Shown here one piece after another: positions 43,070 to 54,629 of a stretch of 64,000 nucleotides of DNA. Position 1 is the stretch's first letter. Each line of letters begins with the position of its first letter. The notes beneath the pieces were generated by a model that was not told where the DNA came from, did not search any database, and worked only from the letters and a program-made list of their open reading frames with translations. The translations under genes and the position numbers were made by a program. The stretch spans positions 1 to 64,000 of the forward strand of contig NC_054389.1 of assembly GCF_001625195.1 (NCBI RefSeq). Direction: 5' to 3'. This DNA is from Drechmeria coniospora (Eukaryota; Ascomycota; Sordariomycetes; Hypocreales; Ophiocordycipitaceae).

Positions 43070-43930
43070 TCGTAGTCGTTACAAGTTCCTTAGTCGATGT
43101 TTCTGCGGGATATGCTTTGGGGCTAATGTTGAAACGCAACCTGTTTAGCGGCGTCCGTCCTTTACGCTCATTTATCACGCCCGGCTCCACACCCACTAGG
43201 ATGTAACCTCTTCAGCTGTTCCAATTTAGCTTAATTTTCACTAGTTCCAGGCACTTAATAATAATTCTCCCACGCGAATACACCGGAGATCTAATTTGTA
43301 GGTACTACTTAAGGAGGAATGATGAATCCATATATCAGAAACAACTTGTGGCTAGTATAGAAGGTAGCGTAAAGAGGTCTGAGTATTAGCCGAGAGTACT
43401 GGTAATGGGCCTTGGTAGCATTATCATTGATTGATTCCTACGGAGCGCTCTTCCTCCTGAGAGGAACTGGCGGCTCGTAGAGTAATATAGGCAGCCCAGC
43501 CCAGTTACATAATCCATACATATACCCCCCATCCTGATATTACTCCTTTGGAATACCCTTCAAACTATCTATCTCTGCATTATTACTGGAAGGCAATCAC
43601 CCAAGGGTTGATGACAGTACCGGTACAGACAGTCTTGAATACATTTCATGGTCTGGAACTTTTATCATAATAAACAAGAATTACTATGAGGCACTATATA
43701 GAGTTTCATACACTGTACTCCCAAGGTGCATCGGAGAACAAAAACATATGTATCCCCCTGGGGGGGCCTTTAATGCAGCAGGGAAGGTCGCCTGGACCGT
43801 CATTCCCTGGGCCATAGATGTCAACATCATCAACAGGGTATCAAGTTGCTTTATCGACATAGAAACAGCAAGCAGGTACATCGTGCCCCTCTTATTCCAC
43901 CGTAGGGCTGTTGAATCAGCGGGTTTGCCC
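43070..43930. other. Spacer between secreted-protein units 4 and 5
   Basis: No gene. Bases 43080-43210 are the distal upstream block of copy 4 (GTTGAAACGCAACC). Bases 43270-43700 belong to the repeated unit, and 43750-43870 is the conserved 3' flank block of copy 5. Confidence 0.55.
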
Positions 43931-44230
43931 TTAGTTGTTGTTCCAGTACTTGTTCCAGTATCTGTCCGGGTTGGGATTCGTAGTTGGGCTCCATTTTGTA
44001 TACTCGGGCATGGGATTCCATTTCTGGTACTTTCCATGATTGTTCCACCAATCGCCGCCGTGCGTCTTCATCCATGCATCGCTGTTCGCTTTGCCATAGA
44101 CAGCAACGTCATCAGCAACGGCTTGGGCCATCATATCACCATAATTCCACCTCTTTTCCGGCTGCGCAGTTGGTGCAGCAAGACCGAGGCCAGCCAGGGC
44201 GGCAACGAAAATAGAAATGGAGGCGTGCAT
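43931..44230 (-). CDS. Small secreted Trp-rich protein, family copy 5 (99 aa)
   Basis: I start it at the ATG at 44230, which gives signal peptide MHASISIFVAALAGLGLAA, the PEKR site and the core to MPEYTKWSPTT, ending YWNKYWNNN. The minus frame is open upstream of 44230, but only this ATG matches the family. A conserved antisense frame (43748-44293) overlaps. This is the last copy before composition shifts to GC-rich. Confidence 0.8.
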   Translation of the reverse strand: MHASISIFVAALAGLGLAAPTAQPEKRWNYGDMMAQAVADDVAVYGKANSDAWMKTHGGDWWNNHGKYQKWNPMPEYTKWSPTTNPNPDRYWNKYWNNN

Positions 44231-44363
44231 GATGTGAGTCTTGAAGAAACAAATAAAGCCGTAGTAATTATGGCCGGTAGAAGGAGAAAGTAGATGGAGT
44301 AGATTGATTGAGGAAAGGTAAATTGTCTTTGTCTTGCCGCCTTGTTGTCGGGGTGCTCGGCCA

Positions 44364-44376
44364 TGGATATATATAC
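44364..44376 (-). promoter_or_regulatory. TATA box of secreted-protein copy 5
   Basis: TATATATATCC with CGAGCACCCCGACAACAAGG upstream, about 140 bases from the ATG. Confidence 0.6.
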
Positions 44377-44439
44377 ATCGTGAGAGGAGGCATGCACTGC
44401 AGCATAGGTTAGATGTAACACCATCAAAAGGCACTTTCC

Positions 44440-45245
44440 ATATCTAAAACTACAATAACTGCGACGTTAATTTTCGAAACGCACTCGTCCCATATGCATC
44501 GGTCGACGTTGTTCCCGCCATCTGTACGGGGGGTTCATGTTGAAACGCACAGCGTTTGGTGGCTTGGTGACTAGATGCATCACCGTCACCCTGGCCTCCA
44601 CACCCGCTGGGCTGTGCCCTCTGTAAACCGTTCCAGTTCCAGGCATTCCATTTAATCCAAAGTACGTTGTGTTTTCGATAACTGCAACAGGCCTAGCATG
44701 GAGGCTGTACCGAAGGAGTGGTTGTGGTTGTCCATACCTATGCCTACCGTCAATCGTCTGCCTACTAGTGGCTGCCAGCCAGTCTCTACACATGTGCGTA
44801 GTATTATTAGATGCACTTGCTTCATGACGGATGCATATCAGTTGCATGTGCGACAATGATGTGCACTCACTTGTGTCCATGCCTTGCATGAGACGGCTAA
44901 ATCTATGGCTCGGCGTACACGTCCAACTGTTCCGTGGTGAAATGCTCGTGTCATTGCTCGGCCGATGACGACGGTGGTAGGGGGGCAACTGGGCAACCCG
45001 CATCCATGGCGGATAAAAAATAGATGAATAACCCTCCACCCGTCTCGGGTGCCGTTGCCCGTCGGTTAGGGCAAAATGTCTGCGATGGCGGTGTCGCGAA
45101 TCCCGATGCTCACAGCGTCGACTGCTCGTAGCCGTGGATGTGCCTACTTCTCCACAGCACGCGTGGCGCGTTTTTTTGCCCTCGTCCAATGCTCCATTCT
45201 CCGTGCCCGTCGTCATGTCGGTCGGTCGGTCGGTCGGTCGTCGGT
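44440..45245. other. Boundary between AT-rich array and GC-rich genic DNA
   Basis: Bases 44440-44640 still carry the distal upstream block of the secreted-protein family (GTTGAAACGCACAGCG). After that the sequence becomes GC-rich, with a GTCG tetramer run near 45221-45242. Long overlapping frames here come from base composition. I see no supported gene. Confidence 0.6.
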
Positions 45246-46681
45246 CTAGCGATAAGGAAATTCGCGCGGTCGTCGTTCCGGCAAGGTGACGGCGCCGTCG
45301 TACTCGTCGTCTCGCTCCCTCGACCATTCTTTCCCGTCCTCGGCTCTCATGGCGTGCATCTCGTTGGATTCGTCCGTCGCGTCGTCGCGCAGCCGCCGGT
45401 GGGACCCGAGCACGTCCTTCCTCCCGCCGTGGCAGCAGCAGCAGAGGCGTCGCGCGATCCAGGACGGGGGCATCTTGGCGTCCGGGCCGTGCATGTAGCG
45501 TCCGGCGTGGATGGCGTTCCAGACGACGATGGCGATCCACATGGGCGCGCCGTCGAGGGCGTAAAAGTAGGTCTCGTTGTTGGGAAGGGGGCCGTCGAAG
45601 CCGCTCGAGAACTCGACGAGGCGAAAGACGATGCGCAGGGAAATGGCGAGCAGGCAGACGTACAGGGCGTAGGTGAGAGGGCGCCACCGTCGCTTGTCGT
45701 CAGCGAGCAGGCCCAACCGCTCGGCTCGCACCTGGTCGAGGTGGAACTTGACGATGAGGCCGACGAAGATGACGATGAAGGCCTCCTGCATGCCGATGCC
45801 GCCCATGTAGATGTCGATGCCTCTCTTCTGGGAGGCCGCATCGCTTCCCGGACCGGCCATGCCGCCGCCGACGAGCTGGATGACGAAGGAGACGAAGTCG
45901 AGGCTCACGAAGACGAGGGCGAGGATGCTCGGCGACAGAACCCAGACCTTTCGGGTGGGCGAGAAGAAGTGGACGACGCGGGCGAAGACCATGTAGGCAT
46001 ACGCATTCACCCCTGCCTCGGACGGTCAGCCTACGTCCTTGGAGCCGGGCGTGGGGGGGGGACGACGGGAGACGAACACAGAGGCGCGAGGAGGACGAGG
46101 ATCTGGGACATGGTCACCATGGCCGTGCTCTGCTGGTCCTTGGAGCCGGCGGCGCGGCTCGCGTACGAGCCCGACTCCCACAGGGCGGCCATGACGATGA
46201 CCCAGGAAAAGGCCGAGCGGTGGTGGAGGGCCTGGCCGACGTGGGCGACGAGGAGGACGGCGAAGAGGACGGCGAAGGCGACGGCGGCGGCAAAGGACGG
46301 AAAGTAGTTCCAGAGGGCACCGCAGGTCCCCGGCGGCAGGTAGCCGTCCTTGCCGGGTTGCATCGTCGGCGTGCACGTCGGCGTCGGCAGGTCGAGCGAC
46401 AGGGGCGGGATGGACACGGGCTTGATGGACACGGGCTTGATGGACACGGGCGGGATGGACACGGGCGGGATGACGACTTTCGGTATGTTGACCTCAGGGA
46501 TGTCGACGTCGGCCGCGCGAATCTCGAGCTCGCGCGGCCGAGTCGGCGTCGGCGGCTGCGTCGGCCTCGCCACCGGAGCGAGAGGGCCTTTGGTCGATGC
46601 CGGCGCCGCGGTGCTCGCCGGGAAGGCGGCGGCGAGGCTGACGACGGCGGCCATGGAGGCGAGCATCGAGCAGGGCCGCAT
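45246..46681 (-). CDS. RTA1-like lipid-translocating exporter family protein, two exons (456 aa)
   Basis: Exon 1 is 46681-46078 and exon 2 is 46012-45246, joined through a 65-base intron with a GTTCGT donor and GGCAG acceptor. The join makes LAPLWVNAYAYMVFARVVHFF, the family-typical reading, and total length is an exact codon multiple. The N terminus is a signal peptide (to about residue 20), then a Pro/Thr-rich segment with a pentapeptide-like run (IPPVSIPPVSIKPVSIKPVS, ~72-91), then CGALWNYFPSF and the seven expected membrane spans. The C-terminal cytoplasmic tail has CCCCHGGRK and acidic stretches. Family members in yeast respond to sterol and lipid stress. The exact substrate is unknown. 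The Pro-rich ectodomain between signal and first span is unusual. Confidence 0.85.
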
Positions 46682-47719
46682 CGTGAGGCACGAAGACGGT
46701 CGGTACGGTCGACGGACGGTGAGGGGGGAGAGGAAGGGAGGTCGACGACGATGGAAGAAGGAAGAAGACGATGGAAAAATTCGAGTGGCAAGGAATCAAG
46801 TTGGAAGGAACGTATCGAGCACAGGTACGGAGGAAGGAGGGCGGCTGGGGTGACGCAGAGCAGAGCACAGCGCCCGTACGGTACCGGCGATTGCGGTGAA
46901 AACGAGGTACCGAATCTCTCCTGTTCTGCTCACCACCTCGCGCGGGTTGGCGGTCAGAAGGCGGGAAAACAAACAACAAGGCGAGAGGAGAGACGACGAG
47001 CTCGAGGGCCCCGGGACGAATGTCGACGGGCAGAGGCGAACGCGCCGCGGGCGGTGCAGCGTGGTGCCACGACGAGGACAAGGTCAGGGGCGATGAGCGG
47101 CTCCGTGCCGAGGACCGCCTCGTTGGTCGTCGACGAGGGCCGCATCGACGACGACGACCAGTCGTTGGTTGCGTCGTATCGCCATTTCACTGCCTCGTTT
47201 GTCGAGATGGCAGGCCATGGATGGACGACGATGCTCGGCAGCCCGGCGTGCTGACCTTGTACAGGATACATGCACCACCCGGCTCACGCAAGTACTGACG
47301 TTGGTAACAGGTACGGCACAGCGTACGCGTGGACGAGGACGGCCGACTTGGCTGCGGAAGCAGCAGCAGCCAGCGAGCAAGTGTATGCGCAGGCACAGGC
47401 GAAGGCGTGGGTGCGCAGGCGTGCAGCACAATAGGTGTGCCTGTAATATAGGGGTGCCCGTACTCGGCGACGAGGTGCACAGTGTACGGAGCACAAGCAT
47501 TCAGAGCAATACGCCCGGGCCCAGTCGCACTGCGTGCACTGCTCAGACATCAACTCCAAACTGGATGAATCCATGAACATGGCCGCGCTGGGCTGCGGTC
47601 GCCGGTGCGCTGTCCGGAGCGCAGGGTAATACTTGGCCACCCGTTTCGACCGGAATGACCGGCCCCCATGATAGGTACCGCGACTGGTTTCCATCCAGGA
47701 GCAGAGCTGCAGTTCTCTG

Positions 47720-48680
47720 AGGGGCCATAGTGTCCAGCTGCTCTGGCGGGCAGTCCAGCTTGCGTCCAAGCACGAAATGTTCCCTGCCGCACTGCACCTA
47801 CAGAGCCGCACTGCACCTACAACTAGGCGCACCTGGAGTGCCGTACAGTGCAAGCTGGCACTTTGCACAAGTAGGCGAACAGAAAGACCAGAGTGCCTAG
47901 CGCTGTTTATGACAGTGCGGGTAAGCACTTGGCAGATGTAGGTGTGGCTACTCCGCACCTCTGGTAGGTTAGTAACTAAAGGAACCGGAGTGCCCGGTCG
48001 CGCCGGCGAGGGGTCCAACCTGTAACCGTCGACGCGTGCACGCTCTTGGCCGCTCGGTTGGTGCACACATGCAGCGTACGGTGAAGTGCTCGGTGCAGTG
48101 CGAGTAGGCATCCAGAGGGGACTGCCTAGCTGCTTCGATGGGTAGTCCAAAATGTGTCGATTCACAAACGTCTTGGCTGCACCGAGGGATCACCCCGTAC
48201 AGTGTAGGCGCTTACCAAGTACATGTATTAGGTGCTCAGGGGGGTCGGACTGTCTAGCCGCTTTGGAGAGTCGTCCAGCGTGCTTGTACCGTGAACAAAG
48301 TCTGCGATAGCCTGTGCTCTAGGCGCACTTGTGCGGAGTAAATACAGTGTCCGACGTACTTACTCCATACCCTCCCTGTAAGCAATTGCCTACACCTACA
48401 AGTACTTGTGGGTGTCCACAAGCACCGGACTGCCTAGCCGCTCCAGGGGGCAGGTCCAACGAATACCATGCAAGCATTACTAGCTTGCACGTACTTGGTT
48501 GCACGTACTTGGTTGCACGTACTTGGTTGCACTTGTGCTTGTACGTTGTACTTGGGTGCGCGTGTGGGGAGTGATTATGTGCAGTTACAAGTGCTTACTT
48601 GTGCTTGTTGGTGTCCACAGGGACCGGATGGCATGCCTAGCCGCTCCAGGTGGCCCAACCTGTGCTTGCAGTGCAGCGCT
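47720..48680. repeat. Degenerate array of a GGACTGCCTAGCCGCTCC motif
   Basis: Variants of GGACTGCCTAGCCGCTCCAG followed by a short spacer and GGTCCAAC occur near 47730, 48113, 48245, 48430 and 48630, separated by CTTGCACTTGTAC-type filler. They are too degenerate for one fixed period. Confidence 0.55.
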
Positions 48681-48925
48681 GCACTTGGTCAAAGTGCAAG
48701 TAAGTGCTCCGTACGGAGTACGTGTCAGCGCATTGCGTAAGCACTGCAAGTGTTGGTGCGAGTACGCAAGTACTCTGTACACCGACAGCACTACACATGC
48801 TTGCTTGTACAGCGTACTCTGTACACCTACAGCGCTACACATGCTTGCTTGTACAGCTGTACTCTGTACACCTACAGCACTGCACATACTTACTATGCAG
48901 CTGTACTCTGTACATGTAAGTATAT
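48475..48925. repeat. Short tandem repeats: 15-bp and about 45-bp units
   Basis: GCACGTACTTGGTT recurs three times at 48490-48533. At 48775-48915 a unit of about 45 bases (CTCTGTACACCTACAGC...CATGCTTGCTTGTACAG) is present three times with few changes. Confidence 0.75.
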
Positions 48926-50103
48926 GCTGTTCGTGCTGTGCTCCGTACCGAGTACAGCAAGTAAGTACTTACTCCGTACTTGCCAATTCGTCACCTTCGT
49001 AGCTGCACTGTGGGTGTGCAGATAACACGTACGGGGCAGACCCATGTGCTTACTCCCCTGTCATTAGATGACAGATCCGAGCCTAACCGGCCCGGGCGAA
49101 GCGTCCGAGCGGCTCCCGCGAGCCCCTGCTAGAGCGACTCCCCCGCGATGCCAAGCCTCTACCCGCACCCCAGTCCGGCGGGGCGCGCCAGGCATCCGAG
49201 ACGAAATGCCTCATGCTGCCTCATCCTCAACCACCACCATGGTGAGCATTATCGACGCCCTCGCTCTCGTCCGCCCATCTTACGTCCGCCCATCTTACGT
49301 CCGCCCATCCCCCCCCCTCCGCTTTCCTCCGCGTCAGCTGCACCACGGCTCCGATGATTCTCGCCTCTCGACTTGGCCGGTGCCCTTTCGGCTGCTGTAC
49401 GAGGTACCTGGAATCGCCATCCAGGGCTGGGCCGGCTGACGGGCAGAGGTTCCTCGACGGCCGCTCCTCAGAGGCACCCGTGTCCATCTTCCACACCCGT
49501 GTGCACCGAGGTGCTGCTGCTACCCATCCGTACTGATGACGCACGATGCGTCCTGCATCCGCCTCGGCAGCCTCGAGTCCGTCCTTGCCAGTCGGTCCGG
49601 CTGCTCAACCGCTGGAGGCACCGTACCGGCACACGCATCGCCTTCTTACGGCTGCAACCGCTAGAGGCACAGTACCGGCACACGCATCGCCTGCTTACGG
49701 CTGCAACCGCTTGGGCGGGTGTGCACACCTACTGGCGTGCGTCGGAACGTGAGACCCTTCACCGCTTTGCCACCTTGCTTCCCCATTCCTGTCCCTCTCC
49801 CGCACCGACGAGCCTCGTCCGAAGGTAGGAGCCGGAGGCGCTACGCGGACTGGACTGGGGGCCTTCGTCTGACGGTACGACGCCGGCAACCCGTCATACT
49901 CAATGGCAAATGTGTTCATGCATCCTGCCACATGGACTGGGCTGTCGGCGGAAATTGTCCAGCCGGTGAGCCTGGCGACTGGTCGCGTCGTCCGTCGAGA
50001 TACCAAGTCGCCTTCCCTTGGGCCGCACCCCGAGGGAGTCTTCCGCTCGCAATGATGCCGCTCCCGAAGCGCTGCACCGATCCCCGGCAATCGTCTGCGC
50101 ACG

Positions 50104-53100
50104 ATGCCGTGTTCCATCGATGTGCAGGATGACTTTGGTCCCGCCGTGGCCGCCGCTGACTGCAACGATGGCTTCGACTTCACTCTCCTCTTCGAGCAGC
50201 TCTGCCTGTCCATCCTCCCGGCCGCCGTCTTCGCCGTCCTCGGTCCCGCTCGACTCTGGCAGCTGCTTCGTCGCCCTCCCATCTGTCGGCCTGCTTCCTT
50301 GTGCCGCTTCAAGCTTGTCGGTGCCTCTCCGTCCTCTGCTCCTGCTCGCTCCCCGTCAGACTCCTACTCGCTCCCCGTCGGAGGCGACCGAGGCGACGGG
50401 AGAGATCATGGCTGACCCTTCGACGCCAGGCAACCCATGCCGCCTTCCTCGCCGTCCAGTTGGCTCACCTCGTTCTCCTGCTCGTGCCCGGTGCCGTGCC
50501 CCGGACGCGAGCCTCCATCCCGGCCGAGGCCCTCGTCTTGTGCGTCGCTCTGCTCTGCGTCGCACTCTCGCGCGTGGAGCACGTACGGAGCGTCCGTCCG
50601 TCGACGCTGCTGTTGCTGTATCTCGGCTTGGCCTTTTTTTTCGACCTCGTCCGCGCCCGCACCTTCTGGGCCGTCGATGGCTACCGGGTCCTGGCCACCG
50701 TCTTTTCCGTTGGTTTGGCTTTCAAGCTCGCCGCTTTCGTCGCCGAGTGCCTCGAGAAGCAGCCTGGGGAAGAGTCGTCCGCGCTGTACCGTGGCCGATC
50801 TCGCGAAACGGCAGGCAACGTCTTCGCCCGCGGTCTCTTCTGCTGGCTCAACCCCCTCCTCTGGCAGGGCTTCCGCACCGTCCTCCATGTTCCCGGCCTT
50901 CTCGGCATCGACCCGGAACTGGGCACGCCGGACCGGCACCGCCGGGTCTGGGCTCGATGGCAGCGTTCGCCGCTCCAAACGGCCGGCGCCTTGGTCAAGC
51001 TCGTCATCTCGGCGCACAGGCAGAGCATCTTGCAGGGCGTGCTGCCACGACTGGCGCTGTCGGGATTCACGTTTGCGCAGCCGTTCCTGATCACGCGCAT
51101 CATCCACTTCGCCACCGCGCCCGGGGGACCCGATGGCAAGCTCGATGTGCAAGTGGGCAACGGCCTCGTCGTGGCAACGGCCATCATCTACGTCGGCTTG
51201 GCCGTCGCCAACGCCAACGCCCAGCACAAGACGTACCGCGTCATCACGCGGCTCCGGGGAAGCTTCATCTCGCTCCTCTACCGCAAGACTCTCCGTGTTT
51301 CCATGCCAACGGCCCAAGAATCGTCAGCCGTCACGCTCATGAGCGCCGACATTGAGCGGACCGGGTCGGGCCTTCGGTTCATGCATGAAGTCTGGGCGAG
51401 CCCCGTAGACCTCGCCTTGGGATTCTACCTACTCCAGCGAGAGCTGGGTCCAGCAGCCGCCGCTCCCGGGGTCCTCTTTCTACTCTGCAGCGCCGCGGGT
51501 CTGCGAGTCGCCGCCAGCATGGGTCGGCGCCAGCGGCTGTGGCTCGAGTCCATCCAGCACAGGATCAAAGTCACGTCCGATTCGCTCTCCGCCATGAAGG
51601 AGGTCCGCATGGGAGGTCTCCAGGCCCGCGTCGAATCCCAGCTGGAAGGGTTGCGCAGGAAGGAGATTGACGCGTCGCGGCCCTTTAAAAACGCTCTCGC
51701 GCTGATCGTCTGCCTGTCGTACACGACGGCAGCCATGGGACCCGTCTTTTCCTTTGGCATATACTCGCTGCTGGCCAAGAAGAACAACACGAGGCCCCTC
51801 ACGGCCGACACGGGATTCACCGCCCTCGCCGTCTTTTCTCTGCTGCGCACGCCCATGGCCATGATTCTCGACTCCGTCGCGGGTCTTGTTGGATCCTTGG
51901 GCGCCATGCGACGCATCGGCGAATACATGGCGACCGACAACCATCTTCCGCCACGCCACGACGATCGTCCATCGTCGGTTCGTCTGCCCCACGAGGTGCA
52001 GATGCCGGAGAAGTTTGTGCTTCCGCTTCTCGAATGGCAAACTCGAGCGACGCTTCCGATGCCGTCGCCGAGCCCCAGCATTGTCACGGCGACACAATAC
52101 AGCGCCGGATGGGACCAGGACCGCGGATACGTGCTGCAGGATCTCACATTCTCCGTTCCCCGCGGCTCGTTGACCTTTGTGGTTGGACCCGTGGGCTGCG
52201 GAAAGTCGACCCTGCTCTGCTCCATGCTCGGGGAGACTGTGGTGAGCAAGGGAGACCTGCGCGTCGCCTTTGACCGCGCGGCATACGTTGGCCAGTCGCC
52301 GTGGCTCACAAACGACACCATACAGAACAACATCATCGGCACCGGCGCGTTGAACAAAGGCTGGTACGATCAAGTGGTCGACGCATGCGCACTGCGGCAC
52401 GATATCGATGGCATGCCGCGTCACGACCAGGAGATGGTCGACAGCGGCGGCTCAAACTTGAGCGGAGGCCAGCAGGCCCGTTTAGGCCTTGCTCGCGCCG
52501 TCTATTCTCGACATCAAGTCGTTCTCCTGGACGATGTCATGAGCGGGCTCGACACTCGGACGGAAGAAGCAGTGTTTCGAAATCTCCTAGGACCGGACGG
52601 CCTCCTACGTGGAGGCAAAACGACGACGGTATTTGCGACCAACGCGGTGCATCGCCTGTCGGCCGGAGATCACATCGTCGTCCTATCCACCAGCGGGAAC
52701 ATCGTGGAGCAGGGGCCTTACGACGAGCTCTGGACAATTACAAAGCACGACCAGGCCGATCGCAAGGACCACGCGCTGGCGGACGAGTTCGCACGACAAC
52801 GGCACACCGCAGCGCGGCGGGACGCCCGGCAAGTTTCGGATTCCCCGGCGACGGGCACGCAGCGGCGGACGGGCGACCTCACCGTCTACATGTACTATGC
52901 CCGTGCCGTGGGCTCGTGGAACTTTGGCCTGTTCATCGGCTGCGGCGCACTCTTCGTCTTTGCCCTTCTCTTCCCGCAGTATCTGATGCGCTGGTGGGCG
53001 GAGGAGAACGAACGGCAGGCTCACGGCAAGCTCGGACGCTATCTCGGAGCCTACTTTGGCCTCGCTTGCCTTGCGCTCCTCGGCCTTGGCGCGGGCTGTC

Positions 53101-54629
53101 TCCAGCTCGTGGTGAGGATGATGCCGCGCGCATCGGCAACGTTCCACACGACGCTGCTGCGGACGACGATGGACGCACCGCTGTCCCTCTTTTCCGGCAG
53201 CGCCGTGGGCGATACGATCAATCGCTTCAGCCAAGACCTGCAGCTGATCGACATGGAGCTGCCGCTGGCCCTGTTCAACACGTCGATCGAGCTCCTCTCC
53301 AGCATTGGCAATCTGGCCGTCATTGCCATCGCGGCCAGATACATTGGCGCCGCGCTGCCGGCGGTGCTGATCACCTTCTTTGTCGTGCAGGTGTTTTACC
53401 TGCGAACGGCGCGGCAGCTGCGGCTGCTCGACATCGAGGCCAAGGCTCCGCTCATCTCGCACTTTCTCGAGACGCTGTCCGGGCTGGCGGCCATCCGAGC
53501 GTACGGCGCCGAGGAAGACTACGAGCGGAGGTGCATGGAACGGCTGGACCATTCGCAGAAGCCGAGCTACCTGCTGTACTGCGTGCAGCGGTGGCTGAAC
53601 CTCGTGCTGGACCTCATCGTCGCGGGCATCGCCGTCGTCTTCGTCACGATCGCGGTGAAGACGAGGGGGCGCATCGAGCCGGGTCTCGTCGGGACGGCGC
53701 TCGTGGGCATCGTCAACTTTAGCGTCAGCATCAAGGCGCTGCTGGAGAACTGGACGAACCTCGAGACATGCGTGGGCGCCGTGTCCCGGGTCCGTTCGTT
53801 TGCGGCGGAAAGCAAGTCGGAGCACAGGGCGGGCGAGATTCAGGTGCCGCCTGAGAGCTGGCCCGTCCACGGTCGAATCGTCTACGACGACGTGACGGCC
53901 ACGTGGGAGGAGAAGGGCGATCAGCCGGTGGTCAAGGACATCTCGTTGGTGATCGAGCCGGGGCAGAAGCTGGCCATCTGCGGCCGAACGGGCAGCGGCA
54001 AATCCTCCCTCATCGCGACTCTGTTCCGCCTGCTCGAGCCGCAAGCCGGCACCATGTCGGTCGACGGCGTCAATCTCGGCAGCCTGCCACGACAGGAGGT
54101 ACGGCAGCGGCTCATCTGCGTCCCTCAAGCACCCTTTCTGCTCAGCGGAACGGTGCGGGGGAACGTGGATCCGTTTGGGGTCGCCTCGGACGAGGAAATC
54201 ACAAAGGCCCTCGGCCAGGTCCGCATGCTCGAGGCGGTCAACGACTTGGGCGGGCTCGACGGGCTCCTCGACGGCGACGGACTGTCGGTTGGACAGCGGC
54301 AGCTGCTCTGTCTCGCGCGGGCGACGCTCCGACGAGGGTCGATCCTCGTTCTCGACGAGGCCACGGCTTCGTTGGACTGGGATACGGAAACAATCGTGCG
54401 GGAGGTGATTCAGACCGTGTTTCGGACGCATACCGTCATCACGATTGCCCACCGAATCTGGAGCATTCTCGACTACGACCGCGTGGCGGTGATTTCGCAC
54501 GGCCGCGTGGCCGAGTACGGCTCGCCAAGGATGCTCCTGGAGGATCCTACCTCGATGTTCTCGCAGCTGCATCGCGCAAGCGCTGGCCACCCAAGGACGA
54601 ATGAGGAGGATGACGATGAGGCGGCATGA
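50104..54629 (+). CDS. MRP/ABCC-type ABC transporter, two exons (1,470 aa)
   Basis: Exon 1 (50104-50316) codes the typical ABCC start (CSIDVQDDFGPAV...FDFTLLFEQLCLSILP). A 113-base intron (50317-50429, GTCGGT...CGCCAG, branch-like CTGAC near 50412) joins in phase to ATHAAFLAVQLAHL. Other in-phase donors exist at CCC|GTC a little downstream. The layout is TMD0 with about five spans, TMD1, NBD1, TMD2, NBD2. NBD1 has Walker A GPVGCGKST (~656), LSGGQ (~747) and VVLLDDVMSGLD (~766), with Asp where the catalytic Glu would be, as usual for ABCC NBD1. NBD2 has GRTGSGKSS (~1255), LSVGQ (~1354) and LVLDEATASLD (~1377), with the Glu present. It probably exports conjugated or amphipathic compounds across the plasma or vacuolar membrane. 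The neighbours on both sides are RTA1-like proteins. Confidence 0.93.

Larger units (their letters stand above)
46682..50103. other. Intergenic region between RTA1-like gene 1 and the ABC transporter
   Basis: The divergent promoters of two genes lie at the ends. Between them are degenerate repeats described separately. Overlapping frames on both strands reach about 300 codons but resemble no family and show no intron or codon signal. At 49271-49313 TACGTCCGCCCATCT repeats three times. At about 49597-49710 a segment with GGCACACGCATCGCC is duplicated. Confidence 0.55.

Noticed and set aside
44467..45687. 406-codon minus-strand frame
   Set aside because: It runs antisense-phase through the RTA1-like gene and its 3' flank; Arg/His/Pro-rich composition typical of GC shadow frames.
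49068..50103. Possible small gene upstream of the ABC transporter
   Set aside because: Frames contain short tandem repeats and overlap in several phases; no start, splice or domain evidence.
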